From positions 804,943 to 868,942 of the forward strand of contig NZ_FUYR01000001.1 of assembly GCF_900168015.1 (NCBI RefSeq): a DNA stretch of 64,000 nucleotides, in the 5' to 3' direction. Of this stretch, positions 38,214-46,709 are shown piece after piece (the stretch's first letter is position 1; the number at the start of each line of letters is the position of its first letter). Source of the stretch: Daejeonella lutea. GTDB taxonomy: Bacteria; Bacteroidota; Bacteroidia; Sphingobacteriales; Sphingobacteriaceae. The position numbers and the translations under genes were made by a program. Under the pieces are notes generated by a model. It was not told where the DNA came from. It saw only the letters and a list, made by a program, of their open reading frames with translations, and searched no databases.

Positions 38214-38993
38214 ATGGCAATAATTACTTTAACGACCGATTTGGGCTATAAAGATTTTTATCAGGCTGCCCTCAAGGGAAGTATCCTGAGCCAGCTGCCA
38301 AATGCAAATATTGTTGATATAAGTCATGATATTTCTGCCTTTAATATTCCTCAGGCAGCCTTCATTCTTAGAAATGCGTTTCACTATTTCCCAAAAGGAA
38401 CTGTCCACTTAATTGGAATTGATTCTGTATTTAACGAACGGACCAGATACCTGGCATTGAAGTACCGGGAACATTATTTTGTTGGGTCCGATAACGGTAT
38501 ATTCTCCCTGTTATTTGAAGAAGAACCTACGGAGATTGTTGAATTAAACATTATGCAGGACTTGAAATACCTGCACTTTCCACTTTCGGATATCTTTCCC
38601 AAAGCGGCCAGTCATTTAGCAAAAGGTGGTAAGTTAAAGGACATTGGTATTCCGGTGTCCGGTGTTGAGGATCGTATGACTCTTCAACCCGTCATAGAGC
38701 GTGACATCATCCGGGGAAGCGTAATTTACATCGATTCATTCCAGAACATTATCACCAACATTACCAAAGAAATATTCACTCGTGTCCAGTTAAATCGCGA
38801 CTTCACACTGTTCTTTAAAAGAAATGAATCCATTTCACAGCTGAGCTGGCACTACAATGAAGTTCCTGAGGGTGAGAAATTATGCTTATTTGGGATCAGC
38901 AATCACCTCGAAATTGCGATTAATAAGGGTAACGCCAGTGGCTTATTGGGTCTTCACCTCGGCGATATTGTCCGAATAGAATTCCAGTCGTGA
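38214..38993 (+). CDS. SAM hydroxide adenosyltransferase (DUF62 family)
   Basis: 259 aa. N-terminal TLTTDLGYKDFYQAALKG with the SAM-binding Asp, VDISHDISAFNIPQAAF, GSDNGIFSLLF and a C-terminal beta barrel with IYIDSFQNIITNI. Relatives of the fluorinase/chlorinase that hydrolyse SAM to adenosine and methionine; the hydroxide-type is inferred from family. Its TGA overlaps the GTG start of the next gene. Confidence 0.92.
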   Translation: MAIITLTTDLGYKDFYQAALKGSILSQLPNANIVDISHDISAFNIPQAAFILRNAFHYFPKGTVHLIGIDSVFNERTRYLALKYREHYFVGSDNGIFSLLFEEEPTEIVELNIMQDLKYLHFPLSDIFPKAASHLAKGGKLKDIGIPVSGVEDRMTLQPVIERDIIRGSVIYIDSFQNIITNITKEIFTRVQLNRDFTLFFKRNESISQLSWHYNEVPEGEKLCLFGISNHLEIAINKGNASGLLGLHLGDIVRIEFQS

Positions 38994-39277
38994 TAACGCG
39001 GATAGTCAAGATGACCTTCCAGTTGGAAAAAGTAAACAGTTTCAAGCAAATTTTTTCACTTACATCCAGCTTAATTAGTTCTTTTGATGGCTGCGGCGGT
39101 GTCGAGCTTTTGCAGGATGCGGGTAATGAGACGATATTTTTTACGTTGAGTAAGTGGGAAAGTGAGGCTCATTTAAATGCCTACAGATCTTCAGTTCTGT
39201 TTCAGACAACGTGGGCGAAGGTAAAACCTTTGTTTTCTGAAAAAGCCGAGGCATGGACCCTGAACTCAACAAACTGA
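38990..39277 (+). CDS. Antibiotic biosynthesis monooxygenase-like (ABM) domain protein
   Basis: 95 aa, a single dimeric alpha-beta barrel domain: ITRIVKMTFQLEKVNSF at the start and NETIFFTLSKWESEAHLNAYRSS in the middle. The GTG start at 38990 overlaps the previous stop (GTGA) and gives the normal family N-terminus; an ATG at 39011 would cut the first strand. The biochemical role of such small ABM proteins is unknown. Confidence 0.82.
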   Translation: MITRIVKMTFQLEKVNSFKQIFSLTSSLISSFDGCGGVELLQDAGNETIFFTLSKWESEAHLNAYRSSVLFQTTWAKVKPLFSEKAEAWTLNSTN

Positions 39278-39281
39278 TACG

Positions 39282-39809
39282 ATGAAACGAATTCTTACGG
39301 CGTTCATATTGGTTATATTCAACCTGAGTCTTTCAGCTCAGACCGACACTTCAGCCTATAATTCACAACGAATTAAAATAAATAAGCTTCTTGAAAACCG
39401 AAGCATGAAATTCAGCCAATATGATAACAGCCTCACGAAACGAACCGGGATTTTCGGTTTAAAAACTAAAAGGGATATGCAGGTTTCGAATGATATCCTG
39501 ACTAAGATTGTGCTAACGGACAATGAAATATTTTCTGAGCTAAAAATACTCCTCGACTACAAAGATTTCGAGAAAAAAGAAGTAGAACACCGTGCTGTGA
39601 CAGTAGAAGGTAGAATAGAAAGATTTCAATCAACTATAACAAAGCTTCAGCAAGAAAATGATAAGCTAAAAGACGAAAACATAAAACACTCAGCCAGCTT
39701 TGACAAGATGAAATTTTATTTAACGACATCATTAATAGCACTGGCGCTTGCTATAATTTATGCAATACGAGGTAAAAAATTACGTAAAGCTGATATCAAG
39801 CGCATCTAA
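39282..39809 (+). CDS. Unknown exported membrane protein with coiled coil
   Basis: 175 aa. N-terminal signal peptide (1-19, SLSAQ), a charged helical middle with a coiled-coil stretch (about 105-140: EGRIERFQSTITKLQQEN and onward), and a C-terminal membrane helix (about 150-166) ending in a basic tail. Likely periplasmic with a C-terminal anchor. Placed 4 nt after the ABM gene and 61 nt before the ABC exporter. I do not recognise the family. Confidence 0.75.
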   Translation: MKRILTAFILVIFNLSLSAQTDTSAYNSQRIKINKLLENRSMKFSQYDNSLTKRTGIFGLKTKRDMQVSNDILTKIVLTDNEIFSELKILLDYKDFEKKEVEHRAVTVEGRIERFQSTITKLQQENDKLKDENIKHSASFDKMKFYLTTSLIALALAIIYAIRGKKLRKADIKRI

Positions 39810-39870
39810 CTTGGCCAAATTAGGCTAATTTTGCCCCGTCATATAACTGACGAATAACTCCAAATTTTAA

Positions 39871-41730
39871 ATGGCACGTGCTCGATTGAACAGCGGTAAC
39901 GCTCAGGCTGAAGAACTACCCAAGGCTAAGATTAATAAGGAAAGTATCAGGCAGGTAATGAAGTTATTATCTTACCTTAAGCCATATCGTACAAAATTTT
40001 TTCTAGGTCTTATTTGTCTTATAGTATCCAGCGGAAGTTCATTTTTATTCCCGCTCCTGATGGGCAGGTTAATTGGCACTGGCGCACCGGCAAAGCCTAC
40101 TGGTGCAATAATGCCAAGGGAAATACTTGACTCCTTCCCTACTGATATTAACACCGTAGCTCTGACACTTCTTGGAGTATTATTCGTTCAGTCAATATTC
40201 TCGTATTTCAGAATTAATTGGTTTGTAGAGGTTGCCGAAAAAGGTCTGGCAGACATTCGTCGTGACACTTATCATAAGCTTATTACCTTACCCATGAACT
40301 TCTTTTCGCAAAGGAGAGTTGGTGAATTAAATAGCAGGCTATCAGCCGATCTTTCCCAGATTCAGGACGCCATAACAACTACCCTGGCTGAGATGATCAG
40401 ACAAGTGATCATATTTACAGGAGGTATAATTTTTCTTGTGCTCGTATCAGGAAAATTGACACTCATGCTGCTCGCTGTCTTACCCGTTATGGTGGTGATC
40501 GCCGTTGTTTTCGGCCGCTTTATTCGTAAGCTATCCAGAAAGGCACAAGATAAACTTGCAGAATCAAACACCATAGTGGAAGAAACACTTCAGGGAATTT
40601 CAAATGTAAAAGCATTTGTGAATGAAGCCTATGAAGTGGGAAGATACAATACGAGTATCCGGGAAGTAGTAAAAATAGCTATGCGGGGTGCGAAGTTCAG
40701 AGGAATATTTGCATCGTTTATTGTCTTTTGTTTATTTGGAACAATTGTTTCAGTAGTATGGTATGGATCCCATCTTGTTCAAGCTGGAGAAATAAGTCTT
40801 GCAAGCATGTTCACGTTTATCCTGCTTTCTACTTTTGTGGGAGCAGCGATGGGAAGCTTCCCGGAATTGTATGCGACTATGCAAAAAGCTTTCGGCGCAA
40901 GTGAGCGTGTTCTGGAAATACTTGGTGAGCAAAATGAACCAATCTCTATGCACAGAGAAAATAACAAAATCACTCAAAAGATCAACGGGGATTTACAGTT
41001 TAAAAATGTTGTTTTTGCTTATCCATCCAGAAAGGAAATTACCGTCCTGAATGGCGTTTCGTTCGAAGCCAGGCGAGGTGAGAAAGTTGCAATTATAGGT
41101 CCAAGCGGTGCTGGAAAATCAACTATTGCAGGTTTGATATTACGTTTTTACGAAGCTCAGGAAGGTAGCTTATTGTTCGACGGAAGGGAATCATCAGCTT
41201 ATTCGCTGACCGATGTGAGAAACCAGGTTGCAATTGTTCCACAGGACGTTTTATTATTCGGTGGCACCATCCGCGAAAACATAGCATATGGACGTCTAAA
41301 TGCTTCGGAAGAGGAAATTATTATGGCTGCAAAGCGAGCTAATGCTCATGATTTCATAGCAGGCTTCCCGGAAAGCTATAATACATTAGTTGGCGAGCGT
41401 GGGGTTAAACTATCTGGAGGGCAGCGGCAAAGGATAGCAATTGCCCGTGCACTTCTGAAAGATCCTGCCATTTTGATCCTTGACGAGGCAACGTCATCAT
41501 TGGATTCTGAGTCTGAACGCCTGGTACAGGAAGCATTGGAAGAACTTATGAAAAACCGCACGTCGATAATCATTGCCCACCGATTGTCTACAATTCGTGA
41601 AGCGGACAAAATTGTTGTTCTCGAGAAAGGAAAAGTCATTGAGAGCGGCAGCCATGCGGATTTGATGAAAAATAAGGAGGGGCTTTATAGGTATTTGAGT
41701 CAGTTGCAGCTCGAAACTACTGAGAAGTAA
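39871..41730 (+). CDS. ABC exporter (fused permease-ATPase, MsbA-like)
   Basis: 619 aa. Six-helix membrane domain (about 40-345) followed by the nucleotide-binding domain: Walker A GPSGAGKST from residue 410, Q-loop in AIVPQDVLLFGG, signature LSGGQRQR from 514, Walker B ILILDEATSSLD and the H-loop in IIAHRLSTI. A half-transporter working as a homodimer, close to MsbA and lipid/multidrug exporters; the substrate is not decidable. Confidence 0.94.
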   Translation: MARARLNSGNAQAEELPKAKINKESIRQVMKLLSYLKPYRTKFFLGLICLIVSSGSSFLFPLLMGRLIGTGAPAKPTGAIMPREILDSFPTDINTVALTLLGVLFVQSIFSYFRINWFVEVAEKGLADIRRDTYHKLITLPMNFFSQRRVGELNSRLSADLSQIQDAITTTLAEMIRQVIIFTGGIIFLVLVSGKLTLMLLAVLPVMVVIAVVFGRFIRKLSRKAQDKLAESNTIVEETLQGISNVKAFVNEAYEVGRYNTSIREVVKIAMRGAKFRGIFASFIVFCLFGTIVSVVWYGSHLVQAGEISLASMFTFILLSTFVGAAMGSFPELYATMQKAFGASERVLEILGEQNEPISMHRENNKITQKINGDLQFKNVVFAYPSRKEITVLNGVSFEARRGEKVAIIGPSGAGKSTIAGLILRFYEAQEGSLLFDGRESSAYSLTDVRNQVAIVPQDVLLFGGTIRENIAYGRLNASEEEIIMAAKRANAHDFIAGFPESYNTLVGERGVKLSGGQRQRIAIARALLKDPAILILDEATSSLDSESERLVQEALEELMKNRTSIIIAHRLSTIREADKIVVLEKGKVIESGSHADLMKNKEGLYRYLSQLQLETTEK

Positions 41731-41846
41731 TCAGTGATCAGTGCAAAGGTACCGTAAAGTATAAAGAAGATTCTGAATGATTAATACCCGTCACTGTTTA
41801 CTCGGCCTAACCACCGATTACTGTTTATCGATTACTGTCTACTGAT
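41731..41846. repeat. AATCAGT-type intergenic repeat block
   Basis: This gap contains AGTAATCAGTGATCAGTG at its left end and, inverted at its right, CACTGTTTACT, CCGATTACTG and CGATTACTG. The same words flank ddl (53252-53387) and follow the YihY gene (58079-58109). No ORF or terminator was seen within. Confidence 0.6.
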
Positions 41847-43238
41847 ATGAAACTAACCGTCTGGGGTGCTGCGCAACAGGTTACCGGAAGTATGCATCTT
41901 CTGGAAACCGTTAACTACAATATTCTCATTGATTGCGGTTTGGATTATGAGAAAGATACCTGGCTTGAAGAAAATGAACAGTTCCCTTTTCTTCCGTCGG
42001 AAATTGATGTCGTCATCCTCACACATGCTCACATCGATCATTCCGGAAATTTGCCAACACTGGTACGCCATGGCTTTGACGGACAAATCCTCTGCACACC
42101 ACCTACCGCCGACCTTACCGAGCTTCTTTTATTAGACTCAGTGAACATTTTCTTGAACAAGCAGCGCAAGGCGCGTAAAAGCAAACGTGGTTTCAACTCC
42201 GGGCCCAAACCCCTATACCTTCAAAAACACGTGATGGAAACGGTTGATCGTTTCGTCACCATTGGCTTTAACAAGCCTTTTGCGATTACGGGAAATATAA
42301 GCCTTTCATTCGTACCCGTGGGGCATTTGCTGGGAGCGGCAGCAGCCGTATTCACTGTAAATGAAAATGGCAGCATTAAAACTGTTGCTTTTAGCGGCGA
42401 TCTTGGCCGGAAAAATTATCCCGTTTTGAACGATCCGGAAGCATTACCGCAGGTAGATTACCTCGTTTGTGAATCGACCTATGGCGGACGTTGGCACAAA
42501 GCTACCAAAAGCGTTGAAGAACTGCTTACCGAAACAGTTAATGAAGCCTGTATCAAATCACCTGGGCGTTTGATCATTCCCGCATTCAGTGTTGGCCGGA
42601 CCCAGGCACTTGTCTATTCGCTTAATCGCATATTTACCAAAGGATTGCTACCTCGTGTAAAGGTTTTTGTGGATAGCCCGATGGCAACTTATGCTACAGA
42701 TATTTTCAGGAAACATCACCCCCTTTTGAATCAGGAAGCTCAGGATTTTTATAAGAAGCAAGGAGACGAATTTGAATTTGAAAATCTTGAATACATACAG
42801 GATATGAATGCCAGTAAGGCAATTTCAAATTATTACGAACCTTGTATAATCATTTCTTCAGCTGGAATGCTCGAGGGCGGACGTATTCAGGACCATCTAT
42901 ATTACAACATCTCAAATTACTATTGCACCATCCTTTTTATCGGTTATTGTGCAAAGGGTACTCTGGGAAATCGTTTGCTACGTGGAGACCCAATTGTAAA
43001 TATAAGGCACAGGGAGTTATCGGTCTACGCTACAATTAAACAGACTGATTTATTTAGTGGCCATGGTGATCACAATGACCTGATGAACTTCGTGAAGCAC
43101 CAACAACCCTCAAGCTTAAAAAAAGTATTTCTTGTACATGGCGAAATATCTTCTATGGAAAGCTTTAGACAGTCATTACATGAAGAAGGATATTCTGCGG
43201 AAATAGCAGTTAAAGGTGAAACTTACTTACTAGATTAG
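41847..43238 (+). CDS. Metallo-beta-lactamase/beta-CASP family ribonuclease-like protein
   Basis: 463 aa. HxHxDH at H60, H62, D64, H65 (LTHAHIDHSGNLP), zinc His in PVGHLLGAA, Asp in SGDLGRK, beta-CASP insertion (about 225-350) with RLIIPAFSVGRTQ, and the RMMBL C-terminus with SGHGDHNDL and VHGE. Related to CPSF-73/Ysh1-type RNA nucleases; bacterial RNA endonuclease activity is inferred. Its TAG stop overlaps the TAA of the convergent DUF1015 gene. Confidence 0.92.
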   Translation: MKLTVWGAAQQVTGSMHLLETVNYNILIDCGLDYEKDTWLEENEQFPFLPSEIDVVILTHAHIDHSGNLPTLVRHGFDGQILCTPPTADLTELLLLDSVNIFLNKQRKARKSKRGFNSGPKPLYLQKHVMETVDRFVTIGFNKPFAITGNISLSFVPVGHLLGAAAAVFTVNENGSIKTVAFSGDLGRKNYPVLNDPEALPQVDYLVCESTYGGRWHKATKSVEELLTETVNEACIKSPGRLIIPAFSVGRTQALVYSLNRIFTKGLLPRVKVFVDSPMATYATDIFRKHHPLLNQEAQDFYKKQGDEFEFENLEYIQDMNASKAISNYYEPCIIISSAGMLEGGRIQDHLYYNISNYYCTILFIGYCAKGTLGNRLLRGDPIVNIRHRELSVYATIKQTDLFSGHGDHNDLMNFVKHQQPSSLKKVFLVHGEISSMESFRQSLHEEGYSAEIAVKGETYLLD

Positions 43239-44476
43239 ACCTGATTGATCTTGTGTATCAACAAACCTGCCTGGAATTTGGGTTCAAACCAGGTGGATTT
43301 AGGTGGCATCACCCCTCCCTGATCTGCTACCTTTATCAGTTGTTCAATCGAGGTAGCGAATAAAGTAAACGCGACAGCATATTCACCATTATCAACCTGG
43401 GCTTCAATGACATCTGGTGCTACAAGCCCCCCTACGAAACTTATCCTTGGGTCGACCCTTGAGTCTTCAATCTCTAAAATATCGTGGAATACTAATTCCT
43501 GGAGTATGCTAACGTCCAAATCAGAAACAGCATTTGACTGATCGTTCTTTGCAGTCTTTAGTGTTAGTTTGTACCATTGCCGCGAAATGTACATCCCAAA
43601 TTTATGCAGTCTTTCAGGCATGATAGCACAATTACTGCGCTCCAGTTCAAAATGTTTGCCCAGAGTTTCAATAAACTCAGTGCTTGTCAGTCCATTTAAA
43701 TCTTTGCCCATACGGTGAAAGGGATAGATCTTCAACTGGTTTGAAGCCATGTACACTGTTGTAAAGAAATTGAACTCTTCGGTTCGAGAATACCCAGGCT
43801 TAAATTGACGTTGCTTCAGTGCCGAAAGGGATGCTGCTGCCGCCCTGTGATGGCCGTCGGCGATATAAGCTGATGGCAATTTTTTGAATTCATCAACAAT
43901 AGTTTGAATATTGTGACTATCATCGGTCCTCCACAATTCATGAAGGGAATCGTTTTTACTGAAGGAAAGATCAGGAAGACCCTGGCAAATTTGATCGATA
44001 ACACGATCAATTTCCGCAACAGGTTTGTAGGTAATGAGAACTGGATTAGCGTCTATGCCTGTTTGCTGAAGGTAATCAATAAGGACAGCTTCCCGATCAG
44101 GCTTAGTCAGCTCATGTTTCTTTATGGTATTATCCAGACAGTCATCTACCGATGTAATTGTCCAAATGCCGGTCTGAGTTTTCCCATCTTTTGAGATTCG
44201 ATAAACATAGACTGACGGTTTTACATCCTGTATTAATACGCCGTTCTCGATAAATTCCTCGAAATTTTCGTTTATTTTCTTAAAGGCAAGTTCGTTCTTG
44301 GATCCCCTTAAAAAAAGATTATCCAGCTTCGGAACCAACATATTCACGTAAGAATACGGATTCTCCTGCCGGATAATCTTAGCCTCATCAAGGCTTAAAT
44401 TCTCAACATCTAAAACAACCTTTCCTGCATAGTCAGGGTTTGGCCGGATTCCATAAAAGGGTTTGATCGTTGGCAT
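43235..44476 (-). CDS. DUF1015 family protein
   Basis: 413 aa. Family hallmarks: KPFYGIRPNPDY start, RQENPYSYVNMLVPKLD, and the central IADGHHRAAAA motif with YMASNQLKIYPFHR. Function is unproven; the family often sits with serC and serA, as here (35 nt after serA on the same strand), suggesting a role in serine metabolism or control. No membrane segment. Confidence 0.88.
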   Translation of the reverse strand: MPTIKPFYGIRPNPDYAGKVVLDVENLSLDEAKIIRQENPYSYVNMLVPKLDNLFLRGSKNELAFKKINENFEEFIENGVLIQDVKPSVYVYRISKDGKTQTGIWTITSVDDCLDNTIKKHELTKPDREAVLIDYLQQTGIDANPVLITYKPVAEIDRVIDQICQGLPDLSFSKNDSLHELWRTDDSHNIQTIVDEFKKLPSAYIADGHHRAAAASLSALKQRQFKPGYSRTEEFNFFTTVYMASNQLKIYPFHRMGKDLNGLTSTEFIETLGKHFELERSNCAIMPERLHKFGMYISRQWYKLTLKTAKNDQSNAVSDLDVSILQELVFHDILEIEDSRVDPRISFVGGLVAPDVIEAQVDNGEYAVAFTLFATSIEQLIKVADQGGVMPPKSTWFEPKFQAGLLIHKINQV

Positions 44477-44510
44477 TTTATTTCAATGGCTGATTCAAAC
44501 CTACAATGAA

Positions 44511-45470
44511 CTAAACCTTAATGGTTTTGAAAAAATCGATGATCAGGTTAGCCAGTTCGGTACCAATTCTTTCCTGAGCTTCGTTTGTTGATGCGCCAAT
44601 ATGCGGGGTTAAGGAAACTTTAGGATGAGAAAGCAGGTCCTGACGAGGATTAGGTTCATTGTCGAAAACATCCAATCCGGCAAATGCAACCTTTCCTGAA
44701 TTTAAGGCTTCAATTAGAGCTTCTTCGTCTATAGTACCCCCTCGTGAGCAATTCACAATTCCAACACCATCCTTCATGCTATCAAATTCTTCTTTACCTA
44801 GAACAGGCTTCTCACAGAATGGAACATGTAAACTGATAAAATCAGATTCTTTAATAACTTGATCAATATTCAGCGCTTTTATTGGACAGGTTACTGTAAT
44901 GTTTCCTGCAAGCTGAATATCAAGCTCTGCCGGAACTTCAAAGAGATCATAAGCGAGAACCTCCATTCCAAGTCCAAGAGCTACGCGGGCAGTCTCACGA
45001 CCAATTCTGCCAAATCCGATTATACCTATTCTCTTGCCCCGAAGTTCAACACCTTTCGCATAGGCTTTTTTAAGATCATTGAATTTTGAATTTCCTTCAG
45101 CAGGCATTTTACGATTTGCATCCTGCAAAAAGCGTATTCCTGTAAATAAATGTGCAAATACAAGCTCTGCAACCGAAAGTGAAGATGCCGCAGGTGTATT
45201 TACAACTGCAATCCCCTTTCCTTTTGCATAATCGACATCAATATTGTCCATCCCAACTCCACCCCTGCCTATTAACTTTATGTTAGGACATGCGTCAATA
45301 AGATCCTGGCGGAGTTTTGTTGCACTTCGGACAGTAATACCATCATATCTCTTTAAGCCTTCAAATAATTCAGCCTGGGGAATGTGATCAGTGTCTACCT
45401 GAAACCCAGCTTTTTCTAACAATTGTTTACCTATTGGGTCGATGCCATCATTGGCGAGTATTCGAAACAT
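44511..45470 (-). CDS. serA: D-2-hydroxyacid dehydrogenase, probable 3-phosphoglycerate dehydrogenase
   Basis: 319 aa. NAD-binding GIIGFGRIGRETARVALG, catalytic Arg in NCSRGGTIDEEALIEAL, Glu in FDNEPNP and His in LTPHIGASTNEAQ. It lacks a C-terminal ACT domain, so feedback by serine through ACT is not expected. The serA assignment rests on its position between serC (80 nt upstream) and DUF1015. Confidence 0.88.
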   Translation of the reverse strand: MFRILANDGIDPIGKQLLEKAGFQVDTDHIPQAELFEGLKRYDGITVRSATKLRQDLIDACPNIKLIGRGGVGMDNIDVDYAKGKGIAVVNTPAASSLSVAELVFAHLFTGIRFLQDANRKMPAEGNSKFNDLKKAYAKGVELRGKRIGIIGFGRIGRETARVALGLGMEVLAYDLFEVPAELDIQLAGNITVTCPIKALNIDQVIKESDFISLHVPFCEKPVLGKEEFDSMKDGVGIVNCSRGGTIDEEALIEALNSGKVAFAGLDVFDNEPNPRQDLLSHPKVSLTPHIGASTNEAQERIGTELANLIIDFFKTIKV

Positions 45471-45550
45471 AATAATTATAGTAAATTGAAATTATCTAAT
45501 GGTCAATTTGTGCATTTAATACCAAAGGACTGAACATCAGTCCGAACAGC

Positions 45551-46621
45551 TTAATTGCGATGTTTTTCTTCAAAATCCTGCATGGCGTCAATCAAAGCAT
45601 GTACGCTTGTTATTGGCAAGGCATTGTACATCGATGCGCGGAATCCTCCAACACTTCTATGTCCTTTGATTCCAATGATCTCTCTGTCTTCTGCAAATTT
45701 TAGAAATGGTTTTTCAAGCTCAGGATTCTCCATCACGAAACATATATTCATTCGCGATCTGTCCTCAACATTACATGTGCCTTTGAACAATGGATTACGG
45801 TCGATTTCCTTATACAAAGCTTCGGCTTTAGCTAAATTCTCTCTTTCAATATCAGCAATGCCGCCTTTTGATTTTAACCAGCGAAGATTTAACATGGCTA
45901 CATATATTGCGAAAACGGGCGGGGTATTATACATCGACCCGCCTTCTATCTGAACCTGGTAATCAAGCATAGAACCTAACTTGCGGCCCGATTTACCTAA
46001 AATGCTGTCCTTAACAATTACAACTGTCAAACCCGCTGGTCCAATATTTTTTTGTGCACCGGCATAAATGAGTGAAAAGTCCGCTACATTAACAACCCGG
46101 CTCATTATATCTGATGACATATCGCAAACAACCGGAACTTCTGTGTGCGGCGTTTCGAAAAGCTCTGTCCCGTAAATTGTATTATTTGACGTGTAATGAA
46201 AGTAAGCTGAATCAGCGGGGATCGTAAAATCTTTAGGTATATATGTATAGTTGGCTTCTTTAGAGCTAGCAACAATGTTTACGTTTCCAACTATCTTAGC
46301 TTCCTTAAGTGCTTTGCTGGCCCACACGCCAGTATCTAAATAGCTTGCTGTTTGTCCGTCTGCTAGTAAATTCATTGGCACCATTGAAAACTGCATGGAT
46401 GCACCTCCCTGTAATAAAACTACCGAATAACCTTCCGGAACATTCATAAGTTCCTTTATAAGCCGGATCGTCTCGTCAACTACTTGTTCAAACTCAGGTG
46501 TACGGTGGGATATTTCTAAAATAGATAAACCGGTACCATTGAATTCTAGTACGGCTTGAGATGCCTGTTTAAAAACTTCCTGAGGTAAAATGCAGGGACC
46601 TGCACCAAAATTGTGTGTCAT
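45551..46621 (-). CDS. serC: Phosphoserine aminotransferase
   Basis: 356 aa. PLP lysine K191 in [21 protein letters not shown] start, [27 protein letters not shown] and a C-terminal [15 protein letters not shown]. It converts 3-phosphohydroxypyruvate to phosphoserine. First gene of the serC-serA-DUF1015 run. A perfect -7 element TACTTTTG (46648-46641) lies 20 nt upstream, without a clear TTG partner. Confidence 0.96.
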   Translation of the reverse strand: MTHNFGAGPCILPQEVFKQASQAVLEFNGTGLSILEISHRTPEFEQVVDETIRLIKELMNVPEGYSVVLLQGGASMQFSMVPMNLLADGQTASYLDTGVWASKALKEAKIVGNVNIVASSKEANYTYIPKDFTIPADSAYFHYTSNNTIYGTELFETPHTEVPVVCDMSSDIMSRVVNVADFSLIYAGAQKNIGPAGLTVVIVKDSILGKSGRKLGSMLDYQVQIEGGSMYNTPPVFAIYVAMLNLRWLKSKGGIADIERENLAKAEALYKEIDRNPLFKGTCNVEDRSRMNICFVMENPELEKPFLKFAEDREIIGIKGHRSVGGFRASMYNALPITSVHALIDAMQDFEEKHRN

Positions 46622-46709
46622 GATTTAAGGATTTGTTGCCCAAAAGTAGCAGAATATTTTGACACATTCTACCTTTTCAGGCCCCTATATTGCAAATCGT
46701 GACAATATT

